From Azospirillum endophyticum (GTDB lineage: Bacteria > Pseudomonadota > Alphaproteobacteria > Azospirillales > Azospirillaceae), in contig NZ_JAENHM010000058.1 in NCBI RefSeq assembly GCF_016595245.1, positions 124,001 through 188,000 on the forward strand: a stretch of DNA of 64,000 nucleotides, in the 5' to 3' direction. Below, in pieces: positions 48,181 to 56,742 of the stretch (position 1 is its first letter; every line of letters begins with the position of its first letter). The notes under the pieces are model-generated. The model made no database searches. It was not told the origin of the DNA and saw only the letters and a list, made by a program, of their open reading frames with translations. The position numbers and the translations under genes were made by a program.

Positions 48181-49455
48181 TCAGCGGAAGAGCAGGCTCG
48201 GCAGCCACAGCGACAGGGCCGGCACGTAGGAGACCAGGAACAGGATCAGGATGTTGCAGAGCAGGAAGGGCCAGATCGCCTTGGTGATCGCCCCCAGCGA
48301 GATCTTCGCGATGTTCGCCGCGACGAACAGGCAGACGCCAACCGGCGGGGTGGTCAGGCCGATCATCAGGTTCAGCACGGCGAAGGTGGCGAAATGGATC
48401 GGGTCGATGCCGACCTGGGTCGCCACCGCCAGCAGCGGCGGGAACAGGATGATCAGCGCCGCGATCGTCTCCATGAAGGTGCCGACGATCAGCAGCAGGA
48501 TGTTGATCAGCAGGATGATCAGGTACTTGTTGGTGGTCAGCGCCAGCATCGAGGCGGCGATGGCCTGCGGGATCTGCTCGCTGGTCAGGATCCAGCCGAA
48601 CACGTTGGCCAGCCCCACCAGCAGGATCAGCCCGCCCGAGCCGATGGCGCTTTCCAGCAGGATGCCGGGCAGCTGGCGCAGGGTGAAGCCCTTGTAGACG
48701 AACAGCCCGATGACGAAGGCGTAGATCGCCGAGACGATCGAGGCCTCGGTCGGGGTGAAATAGCCGCCGACGATGCCGAACAGGATGATCGCCGTCATCA
48801 GCAGCGCCCAGAAGGCACCGCGGCTGGCGCGGACCAGCGCGCCGAAGCCCTGCCAGGGCTCCCGGGGATAGTTGCGCGCCCGTGCCAGGATCCAGACCGT
48901 CAGCATCATGCCGAGGCCGAGCAGCAGGCCCGGAACGGCGCCGGCCATGAACATCTTGCCGACCGACAGGCCGGTCAGGGTGCCGACGATGATCATCGGC
49001 ACGCTGGGCGGGATGATCGGCCCGACGGTGGAGGCGGCGGCGGTCACCGCGGCGGCGAAGGGTGCGTCATAGCCCGACTTGCGCATCGCCGGGATCATCA
49101 CGGCACCGATGGAGGCGGTTTCCGCCACCGCGGTGCCGGAGATGCCGGCGAACACCATCGATCCCGTGACGTTGGCAAGGCCAAGGCCGCCGCGGATATG
49201 GCCGACCAGCCGGTTGCTGAACAGCACGATCTGGTCGGTGATGCCGCCGCCGTTCATCAGGTTGCCGGCCAGCACGAAGCCGGGAATGCAGAGCAGGACG
49301 AAGCTGTCCATGCCCGCATACATGAACTGCGGCACCACCGCGAGGTCGATGTCGCTGCCGACCAGATAGACCGCCGACGCGCCGCCCAACGCGATGCCCA
49401 CCGGCGCGCCCAGGATCAGCAGGATGGCGAAGGTGAGGAACAGTGCGGTGACCAT
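48181..49455 (-). CDS. dctM: TRAP large permease of the uxu operon
   Basis: A 424-residue DctM-type permease with about 12 helices. Seen: 'ILLILGAPVGIALGGASAVY', 'IPGFVLAGNLMNGGGITDQI', 'GISGTAVAETASIGAVMIPA', 'IPPSVPMIIVGTLTG' and 'FTPTEASIVSAIYAFVIG'. It works with the DctQ and DctP proteins encoded upstream. Position inside an operon for mannonate metabolism indicates a hexonate or hexuronate as substrate. The ATG overlaps the dctQ stop by one base. Unlike the TRAP set at 41.5-43.3 kb, this set is complete. Confidence 0.93.
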   Translation of the reverse strand: MVTALFLTFAILLILGAPVGIALGGASAVYLVGSDIDLAVVPQFMYAGMDSFVLLCIPGFVLAGNLMNGGGITDQIVLFSNRLVGHIRGGLGLANVTGSMVFAGISGTAVAETASIGAVMIPAMRKSGYDAPFAAAVTAAASTVGPIIPPSVPMIIVGTLTGLSVGKMFMAGAVPGLLLGLGMMLTVWILARARNYPREPWQGFGALVRASRGAFWALLMTAIILFGIVGGYFTPTEASIVSAIYAFVIGLFVYKGFTLRQLPGILLESAIGSGGLILLVGLANVFGWILTSEQIPQAIAASMLALTTNKYLIILLINILLLIVGTFMETIAALIILFPPLLAVATQVGIDPIHFATFAVLNLMIGLTTPPVGVCLFVAANIAKISLGAITKAIWPFLLCNILILFLVSYVPALSLWLPSLLFR

Positions 49456-49958
49456 CAGACGGTTTCCCCATGGCTGGGCGGCGCGGAGTCGCGCCCGAGC
49501 CCGGCCAGCCGGGCGATCGAGAAGAAGGCGAGCGAGACCGGGATGATCAGCGTCACGACATAGACCCAGATCATCGGGACGTTGATGGAGCGGGCCCGCT
49601 CGCCGATGCTGCCGACGACATAGTCCCAGGCGCCGGGGATGATCGCGACGGCGAAGACCAGGATCGCCACGTCGACCAGCCGGGCGACGGCGGTCTGCAG
49701 CGGCTTGGGCAGCAGCAGGATGAACATGTCGACGTTCACCAGCTCGCCGCGCAGCAGCGCCAGCCCGCAGGAGAAGGCGACGAGATGGACCAGCGCGAAG
49801 CGGGCCACCTCCTCCGTCCAGGGCGGCGAGGGGAAGCCGGGCACGCGGCCCAGCACCTGGATGGTCACGACGAGGATGAGGACGCCGATCGCCGCCAGGG
49901 TTCCCCAGCGGCAGAGGGCGGAGACGGCCGAAACCGCGGCGGCAAAGGCGTTGCGCAT
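49455..49958 (-). CDS. dctQ: TRAP small permease of the uxu operon
   Basis: A 167-residue protein with four helices and the DctQ pattern 'WTEEVARFALVHLVAFSCGL' followed by ALLRGELVNVDMF. The start at ATG 49958 (MRNAFAAAVSAVSALCRW) is the first reasonable one; the frame upstream is repeat-derived. It is separated from dctP by about 200 bases that hold a compound inverted repeat, which may reduce permease synthesis relative to the binding protein. Confidence 0.9.
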   Translation of the reverse strand: MRNAFAAAVSAVSALCRWGTLAAIGVLILVVTIQVLGRVPGFPSPPWTEEVARFALVHLVAFSCGLALLRGELVNVDMFILLLPKPLQTAVARLVDVAILVFAVAIIPGAWDYVVGSIGERARSINVPMIWVYVVTLIIPVSLAFFSIARLAGLGRDSAPPSHGETV

Positions 49959-49990
49959 TGGAAAGGCTCTTGCAGTTGGAGGGAGGAGTA

Positions 49991-50157
49991 CACCCTCTCC
50001 CGCCCCGGGAGAGGGGAGGGGCCCGCCGCGAAGCGGTGGGAGGGGTGAGGGGTGATCCAAGGAACCATGCGGTTCGGCAGTCTTGGATTTCCCCTCACCC
50101 TCCCCACTTCGTGGGTCCCCTCCCTCTCCCGGGGCGGGAGAGGGCTAGGGTCTCTCC
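49991..50157. repeat. Long compound inverted repeat between dctP and dctQ
   Basis: Left unit 'caccctctcccgccccggga' continuing to gaggggagggg, right unit ccctccctctcccggggcgggagaggg, with inner inverted parts around gtgaggggtgatccaaggaa and cttggatttcccctcaccc. The whole 167 bases could fold as one long arm in RNA. Same family plan as the copies at 4.1, 6.7 and 19.9 kb, but larger. Confidence 0.8.
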
Positions 50158-50159
50158 CC

Positions 50160-51185
50160 TCACTTCACCGCGAGGATTTCGTCGTAGATCGGCTTGATCT
50201 CCGGCGACAGCGCCGCGACGACCGCCGGGCGGCCCTTCTCGGCGAAGGCAGCCTTGTCGACCGCAATGAACTCCATGCCCTTGGCCTTCAGGTCGGCGGC
50301 GAGCTTGGCCTCGTCCTCGATGAACAGCTTGCGCTCGGCGGCCTGCGCAGCCTTGGCGGCCTCCATGATGGCGGCGCGCTGTTCGGCCGGCAGCTTGCCC
50401 AGCTTTTTCGAACCGCCGACCAGATAGATCCAGCTGATGACGTGCTCGGTCAGGTTCACGTATTTCTGGACTTCGTAGAAGCTCGCCGACTTGATGAGGG
50501 CCAGCGGGTTCTCCTGCGCCTCGATGGTGTCGTTCTGCAGGCCGGTGAACACCTCCGAGAAGGCCATCGGCGTCGGCTTGGCGCCCAGACCCTGCCAGAA
50601 GGACACGAACAGCGGCACGTTGGGAACGCGCATCTTCAGGCCGTTCAACTCGTCCGGCGACTTGATCGGGCGCTTGCTGGTCAGGTTGCGCGGGCCGCGG
50701 GCGAAATAGGTCAGCGGGACCAGCTGGGTCTTCTGCTCGATGGCGTCGGCGATCTTCTTGCCCGGTTCGCCGCTGACGACCTTGTCGAGATGGTCGAGGT
50801 CGCGGATGGCGTAGGGGACCGCCAGCAATGCCGCGGCCGGCGCCCAGTTCTGCAGGGATTCACCGGTGATGGTGAAGTCGATGGTGCCGAGCTGGATGCC
50901 CTTGATCAGGTCGGTTTCCTTGCCGAGCTGCTCGTTGGGGAACACCTTGACCTCGACCGCGCCGTTGGTGCGCTTGGCGACTTCCTCGGCGAAGACCAGC
51001 GAGGCCTTGTGCCAGACATTCTCCTCGTTGGCGAGGTGGCCGAGCTTCAGCGTCGTCTTGGCCTGGGCACGGACAATGGCCGGAGCGGCGATGCCGCCCA
51101 GCAGCGTCGCCCCGGCGGCGATGCCGGCACCGAGACCGATGCTCTTGGCGAGCGTGCGGCGGGAGATCGGGGTCTTGCTGTTCAT
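50160..51185 (-). CDS. dctP: TRAP substrate-binding protein of the uxu operon
   Basis: A 341-residue periplasmic DctP-type protein. A Tat-type signal is present ('SRRTLAKSIG', cut after 'VRAQA'). The DctP core has 'LKLGHLANEENVWHKASLVF', 'VKVFPNEQLGKETDLIKGIQ', the substrate-binding Arg region 'LNGLKMRVPNVPLF' and 'FSEVFTGLQNDTIEAQENPL'. In this subfamily, ligands are often sugar acids such as glucuronate or gulonate; context supports this. ATG 51185 follows GGAGGAACACC. It lies 82 bases after the zinc dehydrogenase gene. Confidence 0.93.
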   Translation of the reverse strand: MNSKTPISRRTLAKSIGLGAGIAAGATLLGGIAAPAIVRAQAKTTLKLGHLANEENVWHKASLVFAEEVAKRTNGAVEVKVFPNEQLGKETDLIKGIQLGTIDFTITGESLQNWAPAAALLAVPYAIRDLDHLDKVVSGEPGKKIADAIEQKTQLVPLTYFARGPRNLTSKRPIKSPDELNGLKMRVPNVPLFVSFWQGLGAKPTPMAFSEVFTGLQNDTIEAQENPLALIKSASFYEVQKYVNLTEHVISWIYLVGGSKKLGKLPAEQRAAIMEAAKAAQAAERKLFIEDEAKLAADLKAKGMEFIAVDKAAFAEKGRPAVVAALSPEIKPIYDEILAVK

Positions 51186-51267
51186 CCTGGTGTTCCTCCG
51201 TTTGGGGCGGATCGGACCGCCCTTGCTTGCACTGCTGTTCGGTCGATCGGTGGATTGCGGCCGGCGG

Positions 51268-52296
51268 TCAGCTTTCGAAGTCGAGTTGGACCTTGATCGT
51301 GCTGGACGGATCGGTCTCGATCAGCGAGAAGGCGCTCGCCGCGTCGGCGATCGGGAAAACCTGGGTGATCATCGCCGCCGGCTTCAGCTTGCCGCTTTCG
51401 AGCCAGTCGATGACTTGCGGCAGCAGGCGGCGGTTCAGGCGGGACCCGACCAGCGTCAGCTCCTTCTTCACGATCTCCTGCTGGCTGATGTTGCAGGGGG
51501 CGGGCGAGAAGCCGAGCAGGCCGATGCGCCCGGCCGGGCTGGCGAGGCGGCAGGCCTCCTCCAGCAGGGCCGGCACGCCGGCGCCGTCGATCACCACGGT
51601 CGGGCCGAGCCCGTCATTCTCGTCGCGCACCGCGTCCGGCACCGACACCCGCGCCGAATTCAGGACGACGTCGGCACCGAATTCCTTCGCCCGCTCCAGC
51701 CGGCTGTCGTCCAGATCGGCGACGATGCAGCGGGCGCCGTGCAGCTTGGCGACCTGCACCACCGTCAGCCCGACGGTGCCGGCGCCGTAGACCAGCACCG
51801 TGTCGTCGGCACCGATCCCGGTGCGCGACAGCACGTTGGCGGCAATGGAGAAGGGTTCCGCCAGTGCGGCGATGGAGAAGGGCAGATCGGAGCGCACCTT
51901 CACCGCATTGGCCGCCGGGACCAGCACATGGTTGCGGAATCCACCGTCGCGATGGACGCCGAACACCTCCAGATTGGCGCAGACATTGGTGCGCCCGGCC
52001 CGGCAGGCATAGCAATGGCCACAGGACACCACCGGATCGACCACCACATGGTCGCCGGCCGCGACATTGGCCACGCCCTCGCCGACCGCCTCGACCGTGC
52101 CGCTGAACTCATGGCCGATCACGCGCGGATAGACCGCGAAGGGGTTGGAACCGTGATAGATGTGCAGGTCGGACCCGCAGATGCCGGCACGCTGGACGCG
52201 GACCAGCACCTCTCCCGGCTTCACCGCTCCGGCGGCGGGGGCGCTGTCGGAGCGCAGGGCCAGCACATGCGGCTTTTCGACGGTCAGGGCAACCAC
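51268..52296 (-). CDS. RspB-like zinc dehydrogenase (gulonate/idonate type)
   Basis: A 342-residue medium-chain zinc dehydrogenase. Catalytic zinc residues: Cys in 'AGICGSDLHIYHG', His-Glu in 'VIGHEFSG'; structural zinc cysteines in 'CGHCYACRAGRTNVC'; NAD fold 'VLVYGAGTVGLTVVQVAK'. It oxidises a secondary alcohol of a polyol or sugar acid. Relatives named RspB are L-gulonate 5-dehydrogenases that make fructuronate, the substrate of UxuB. Because it lies between uxuB and dctP, the chain L-gulonate (or similar) to fructuronate to mannonate is the best reading. Idonate or galactonate cannot be excluded. Confidence 0.85.
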   Translation of the reverse strand: MVALTVEKPHVLALRSDSAPAAGAVKPGEVLVRVQRAGICGSDLHIYHGSNPFAVYPRVIGHEFSGTVEAVGEGVANVAAGDHVVVDPVVSCGHCYACRAGRTNVCANLEVFGVHRDGGFRNHVLVPAANAVKVRSDLPFSIAALAEPFSIAANVLSRTGIGADDTVLVYGAGTVGLTVVQVAKLHGARCIVADLDDSRLERAKEFGADVVLNSARVSVPDAVRDENDGLGPTVVIDGAGVPALLEEACRLASPAGRIGLLGFSPAPCNISQQEIVKKELTLVGSRLNRRLLPQVIDWLESGKLKPAAMITQVFPIADAASAFSLIETDPSSTIKVQLDFES

Positions 52297-52336
52297 GGGA
52301 ACACTCCCTCTAGAAGACGATGCTGTGAAAGCGGGT

Positions 52337-53827
52337 TCAGGCGGTGACGGCGACCACGGCGCGGGCGCCCTCGGCGAACAGGCGCTTCAGTGCGGCGGTA
52401 ACCGGCCCGGTGAAGCGCGGGTCGCGCGGCAGATCCTCGCCGAACACCGCGGTCAGGCCGAACAGCGCCTCGGCCAGCCGGTCGGGGTCGCCGGCGGTGG
52501 AAGCGGCGATCTCCGCCAGCCGGGGCGCCAGCGGATCGCGCACGTCGATGGGCTGGCCCGTCTCGTCGGTGCCGGCGACGTAGCGCATCCAGGCGGCGAC
52601 GGCCAGCGCCAGCCGGTCGATCGGCTGATCGGCGGAAAGCCGGTCGCGAATCGGGTTCAGCAGGCGCTGCGGCAGCTTCTGCGTGCCGTCCATGGCGATC
52701 TGCCAAGTGCGGTGACGCAGCGCCGAATTGCGGAAGCGGGTGATCAGCGCGTCCTTGTACTGCGCCATATCGGCGCCGGGTGGCATGTGCAGGGTCGGAC
52801 CGGTCTCGCGGTCCATCAGGTTGCGGACCAGCGTGGCGAAGGCTTGGTCCGCCATGGTGTCCGACACCGTCTCGTAGCCGGCCAGATAGCCCAGATAGGC
52901 GATGGTGGAATGGCTACCGTTCAGCAGCCGCAGCTTCATCGTCTCATAGGGATGGACGTCGGCGACCAGTTCGACCCCGACCGTCTCCCAAGCCGGCCGG
53001 CCAGCGGGGAAGCGGTCCTCCACCACCCACTGGGTGAAGGGTTCGGTCACCACCGGCCAGGCATCCTGCACGCCCAGCGCCTGGGACACCCGGGCGCGGT
53101 CGGCTTCGGTGGTGGCAGGGACGATGCGGTCGACCATGCTGTTGGGGCAGGCGACGGTCGCCGCCACCCAGGCGCCGAGGCCGGCATCGCGCAGTTCGGC
53201 GAAGCGGTGCAGGATGCGGGCGACGGTGTCGCCGTTGCTCGGCAGATTGTCGCAGCTCAGCACGGTGAAGGCCGCCAGCCCGGCAGCACGGCGGCGGGCC
53301 AGAGCCTCCACCAGGAAGCCGATGGCGGTGCGCGGTTTGGTCGGCTGGTCCAGGTCGTGGCGGATGTCGGGATGGTCTTCGTTCAGCGCGCCGGTCGCCG
53401 GGTCGTGGCAGTAGCCTTTTTCCGTCACCGTCAGGGTGACGATGCGCACCGACGGACGGCACATCCGCTCCAGCACCGCCTCGGGATCCTCATGCGCCAC
53501 CAGCAGCTCCAGCAGGCAGCCGATCACCCGCAGCCGCTCCCCTTCCGCGTCGCGCACGGCGACGGTGTAGAGCCCGTCCTGCGGCTCAAGCGCGTCGCGC
53601 GTGTCGGGGCTGCGCAGGCTGACGCCGGCGATGCCCCAGGGCCCGAATTGCGTCTCCAGCACGGCCTCGGTGTAAGCCGCCTGGTGAGCGCGCTGGAAGG
53701 CGCCGACACCGAGATGGACGATGCCGATCTCGAGATTTGCACGGTCATAGGCCGGCTTTTCCACTGCCGCCGGCAGGGTGGGCAGGCTGGCCGCGGTCAG
53801 GCGTTTGACGGAGGCGGCGATAGGCAT
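52337..53827 (-). CDS. uxuB: Fructuronate reductase / mannitol dehydrogenase family
   Basis: A 496-residue long-chain polyol dehydrogenase. NAD fold 'GIVHLGVGAFQRAHQAAYTE', middle 'RIVTLTVTEKGYCHDPATG', 'SCDNLPSNGDTV', 'ACPNSMVDRIVP', and the catalytic region 'ETMKLRLLNGSHSTIAYLGY'. The family includes mannitol dehydrogenase, fructuronate reductase and tagaturonate reductase; uxuA in the same operon favours fructuronate reductase, giving D-mannonate. It is the first gene of the operon. ATG 53827 follows GGAGG at nine bases, and the GTATGGTAGTAT motif lies 40 bases upstream, where a repressor would block transcription. Confidence 0.88.
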   Translation of the reverse strand: MPIAASVKRLTAASLPTLPAAVEKPAYDRANLEIGIVHLGVGAFQRAHQAAYTEAVLETQFGPWGIAGVSLRSPDTRDALEPQDGLYTVAVRDAEGERLRVIGCLLELLVAHEDPEAVLERMCRPSVRIVTLTVTEKGYCHDPATGALNEDHPDIRHDLDQPTKPRTAIGFLVEALARRRAAGLAAFTVLSCDNLPSNGDTVARILHRFAELRDAGLGAWVAATVACPNSMVDRIVPATTEADRARVSQALGVQDAWPVVTEPFTQWVVEDRFPAGRPAWETVGVELVADVHPYETMKLRLLNGSHSTIAYLGYLAGYETVSDTMADQAFATLVRNLMDRETGPTLHMPPGADMAQYKDALITRFRNSALRHRTWQIAMDGTQKLPQRLLNPIRDRLSADQPIDRLALAVAAWMRYVAGTDETGQPIDVRDPLAPRLAEIAASTAGDPDRLAEALFGLTAVFGEDLPRDPRFTGPVTAALKRLFAEGARAVVAVTA

Positions 53828-53866
53828 GGGTATGGTCCTCCCTGGCAAGCCGAAGCCCGCATTCTT

Positions 53867-53878
53867 GTATGGTAGTAT
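53867..53878. promoter_or_regulatory. Operator-like motif before uxuB
   Basis: GTATGGTAGTAT. It overlaps the partial palindrome TGGTA-GTA-TGCCA. The same core is found at 54766-54777 (reverse), 59288-59297 and 59321-59330. Proposed site of the adjacent GntR regulator. Confidence 0.65.
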
Positions 53879-53938
53879 GCCAATACGAGCAGGGCAGGGC
53901 AACCCGGATTGTTCTATCCGTGAATCAAATGCGGCTGA

Positions 53939-54703
53939 TCAGCGCAGGGCGGCGGCACGCGACCGGCTGCGCGACGGGGCCTTGGACGGCATTTTCGACG
54001 GAAGCGGACCGGCGCCGTCCTCAGCCGCGAAAAGGTCGGGGAACTTGCCCTCGAGTTCGGGCAGCGACGTCAGGATCTCGCGCAGGTGCAGGCCCATCGC
54101 CGCTTCGGCCTTGACCGGGTCGCGGGCGACGATGGCATCGAGGACGGCTTGGTGCTGGGCGATCAGCCGGCGGATCGGTGTGGCGTAGGGCACGCTGAGA
54201 TAACGCACCCGGTCCATCTGCGCCTTCGTCTCCTCGACGATGCGCCAGGCGTAATCGCACTCCGCTCCGATGGCGATGGTGCGATGGAAGGCCTCGTCCA
54301 GTTCCAGGAAGCGGACGGGAACCGGCTCGTCGGCAATGTCCCACTGCGCCTTGATGTTGTCGCGCAATTCGGCGAGACCGGCGGCGGTGATGGTCTCGCA
54401 AGCCTTGCGGACCACGGCGGTTTCCACCGCCTCGCGCACGAAGCGGGCGTCGAGCACCTGCTTGACCGAGATCTTGACGACGAAGGTACCGCGCTGCGGC
54501 CGGATGGTCAGCAGCCCGGCTTCGCTCAGCTTGATGAAGGCCTCGCGTACCGGCTGGCGGCTGACCCCGAGCTGATCGGCGATTTCCTGCTCCGACAGGG
54601 CTTGCCCGGGGCTGAATTCCATCGTGACGATGGCCTGCCGCAGCACCCGGTACACGCGGCGCGCGATCGGTTCGCCGGAGTCGACATCGATCTTGTTCAG
54701 CAT
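53939..54703 (-). CDS. GntR-family regulator (FCD), sugar-acid regulon
   Basis: A 254-residue GntR/FCD regulator: winged helix 'LSEQEIADQLGVSRQPVREA' (about 35-60) and an FCD domain with metal-site histidines in 'FLELDEAFHRTIA', 'IAQHQAVLDAI' and 'GLHLREILTSL'. The layout is like UxuR/ExuR and related sugar-acid repressors. It lies upstream of uxuB on the same strand, with its own copy of the GTATGGTAGT motif at 54766. It probably represses uxuB-uxuA, itself and the ABC operon until a sugar acid binds. Start: ATG 54703 is chosen; GTG 54709 in the same frame is possible. The last 25 residues are Ser/Arg/Ala-rich. Confidence 0.87.
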   Translation of the reverse strand: MLNKIDVDSGEPIARRVYRVLRQAIVTMEFSPGQALSEQEIADQLGVSRQPVREAFIKLSEAGLLTIRPQRGTFVVKISVKQVLDARFVREAVETAVVRKACETITAAGLAELRDNIKAQWDIADEPVPVRFLELDEAFHRTIAIGAECDYAWRIVEETKAQMDRVRYLSVPYATPIRRLIAQHQAVLDAIVARDPVKAEAAMGLHLREILTSLPELEGKFPDLFAAEDGAGPLPSKMPSKAPSRSRSRAAALR

Positions 54704-54765
54704 CGGCACGTCATGGTTGGTGGCGCCTCGAAGCTAGCCCGAAGGAGAATCCCTGATCAATCAGG

Positions 54766-54777
54766 ATACTACCATAC
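54766..54777. promoter_or_regulatory. Operator-like motif before the GntR gene
   Basis: ATACTACCATAC, the exact reverse complement of the motif before uxuB, 63 bases upstream of the regulator start. Suggests self-regulation. Confidence 0.65.
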
Positions 54778-54993
54778 CAAAGTCAAGGCAAGAGTATTTG
54801 TCGCCGGTCTGGATGGATAGGGCGTCGCATCGTTCAGAGTAAGCACGATCAGGATAAGAACTATAGACCAGAGTTCCACAAACGACTTCCGGTTACACGG
54901 CCGGTAGGTGGCAACGAATTCTGACCGGGGACCGCCAATAACTGTCTGGTTCTCGACGGTCCGCCCATATCCGGCCGGCCGGGAAGGCCGTGG

Positions 54994-55827
54994 TCAGGAC
55001 GCGGGGCGCTTACCCCGTCCGACGATCTGCGTCGGGTTGACGAAGCGCAGCGCGACGATCAGCCAGACCAGCGTCGTCACCATGTAGATGACCGCCATGG
55101 CGTCGATCGACTGCACCGCCCGCACGCCGGAGGCGAAGACGGCGTAATAGAGTGCCACGACCAGGGTCTGGCTGCCGGGTCCGGAAACCAGGAAGGTCAG
55201 CTCGAACATGCCGATGGTCCGCACCAGCACCAGCAGCAGCGCCGCCAGAACGCCCGGCATCAGGACTGGAACCAGCACATGGACGAACATCTGGAAGATG
55301 TTGGCGCCGAAGACGCGGGCCGCCGCTTCGGTGCGGGGATCGATCTGCTCGATGAAGGGGATCATCACCAGCACGACGAAAGGCACGGTCGGCACCAGGT
55401 TGGCCAGGATCACGCCGGTCAGCGTGCCGCCGAGCCCCGCCTTGTAGAGCACTGTCGCCAGCGGGATGCCGTAGGTGATCGGCGGCACCAGCAGGGGCAG
55501 CAGCAGCAGCAGCATCACGAACCGCTTGGCCGGGAACTCGCGCCGCGCCAGCGCATAGGCGGCCGGCACCCCGAGCAGGCCGGACAGCACGACCACCGCC
55601 CCGACCGCCTGGAAGGTGACCCACAGCACGTCGCCCAGCTGGAACTCGTCCCAGGCGGCGAAGTACCAGCGGGTGGTGAACCCCGCCGGCAGCCAGGTGC
55701 CGAGCCAGCGCGTCGCCACCGAGGAGGTCAGCACCGAAGCGATCAACCCCATCAGATTGATCAGGAACAGCCCGATCATCGCCCAGACGGCGAAGATCCA
55801 CAGGCGGGACATCACGGATTTCTGCAT
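54994..55827 (-). CDS. ABC transporter permease 2
   Basis: A 277-residue inner-membrane permease with six helices and the EAA loop 'TEAAARVFGANIFQMFVHVL' that touches the ATPase. It is like the PotC/ThiP-like second permease of binding-protein transporters for polyamines, iron or sugars. It is the last gene of a four-gene operon and begins 12 bases after the first permease. The first 20 residues form a helix starting right after MQKSVMSR. Substrate unknown; regulation with the uxu genes suggests an organic acid. Confidence 0.9.
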   Translation of the reverse strand: MQKSVMSRLWIFAVWAMIGLFLINLMGLIASVLTSSVATRWLGTWLPAGFTTRWYFAAWDEFQLGDVLWVTFQAVGAVVVLSGLLGVPAAYALARREFPAKRFVMLLLLLPLLVPPITYGIPLATVLYKAGLGGTLTGVILANLVPTVPFVVLVMIPFIEQIDPRTEAAARVFGANIFQMFVHVLVPVLMPGVLAALLLVLVRTIGMFELTFLVSGPGSQTLVVALYYAVFASGVRAVQSIDAMAVIYMVTTLVWLIVALRFVNPTQIVGRGKRPAS

Positions 55828-55839
55828 CGCCGCTTCCCT

Positions 55840-56742
55840 TCAGCCTTTGGCGCCCGCGGCGGGGCCGCGGTAGAACAGTGACCGGCAGCCCAGAACCGCG
55901 ACGACCACCAGCAATTGCACCGCCCCCATGATCATCGCGATCGCCGAGGCCATGGAGTAGTCGTATTCCTCGAACGCCGCCTGATAGGCGGCGATCGAGA
56001 TGACGCGGGTGACGTTGGCCGGATCGCCGACCAGCACCGCCGACGGCAGCACCGAATAGGCCTGGACGAAGGACAGGCAGAAGGTGATGGCGAGGCCCGG
56101 CACCAGCAGCGGCAGGAAGACCTCGCGGAAGCGGGCGGCCGGCCCGGCTCCCAGCGTCGCCGCCGCGTTTTCCAGCGACGGGTCGATGCCGCTGACATAG
56201 GACAGCGTCAGCAGGAAGGTGAAGGGGAAGCCGGTCAGCACCAGCGAGATGAAGACGCCCCAATAGCCGTTCAGCACCGAAACCGGGGTGGACAGCAGCC
56301 CGACCGCCATCAGGCTGCGGTTGAACCAGCCCTGCGGCCCGAAATAGAACAGCATGCCTTCGGCGACCAGCACGGTGCCGAGCGTGATCGGCAGCACCAG
56401 GAGTGTGGTCAGCAGCCGCTGGCGCCGCAGCAGCCTGACCCGGAAGGCGATGGGGATCGCGATCAGCAGGTTCAGCAGCGTTACCGGGAAGGCCAGCCGC
56501 AGCGTCTTGAAGATGGTGCCGTAAAGGAAAGGTTCGCTGAAGAACCTGGCATAGTTGCCGAACAGCGAGCCGTCCTTGGGCTCGAAGGACAGCATCAGCC
56601 CGTAGAGGAACGGGTAGATGAACAACCCCAGGATCAAGGCGACGCAAGGCAGCACCAGCAGGGTGGCGCCGTCGATGCCGCGGGCGGCCAGTCGCTGGCG
56701 CAGGGTCGGCCCGTCGGCGCGGCCTTCCATGACGGCGCTCAT
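55840..56742 (-). CDS. ABC transporter permease 1
   Basis: A 300-residue permease with six helices and an EAA loop 'LENAAATLGAGPAARFREVF' then LPLLVPG. The N-terminus is cytosolic to about 25, followed by 'LLVLPCVALILGLFIYPFLY'. It pairs with permease 2. Its start overlaps the ATPase stop by four bases (ATGA), showing coupled translation. Confidence 0.9.
   Translation of the reverse strand: MSAVMEGRADGPTLRQRLAARGIDGATLLVLPCVALILGLFIYPFLYGLMLSFEPKDGSLFGNYARFFSEPFLYGTIFKTLRLAFPVTLLNLLIAIPIAFRVRLLRRQRLLTTLLVLPITLGTVLVAEGMLFYFGPQGWFNRSLMAVGLLSTPVSVLNGYWGVFISLVLTGFPFTFLLTLSYVSGIDPSLENAAATLGAGPAARFREVFLPLLVPGLAITFCLSFVQAYSVLPSAVLVGDPANVTRVISIAAYQAAFEEYDYSMASAIAMIMGAVQLLVVVAVLGCRSLFYRGPAAGAKG

Noticed and set aside
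54704..54993. Possible small RNA or gene between the GntR gene and the ABC permease
   Set aside because: Apart from the operator-like motif there is no promoter-terminator pair or protein-like frame.
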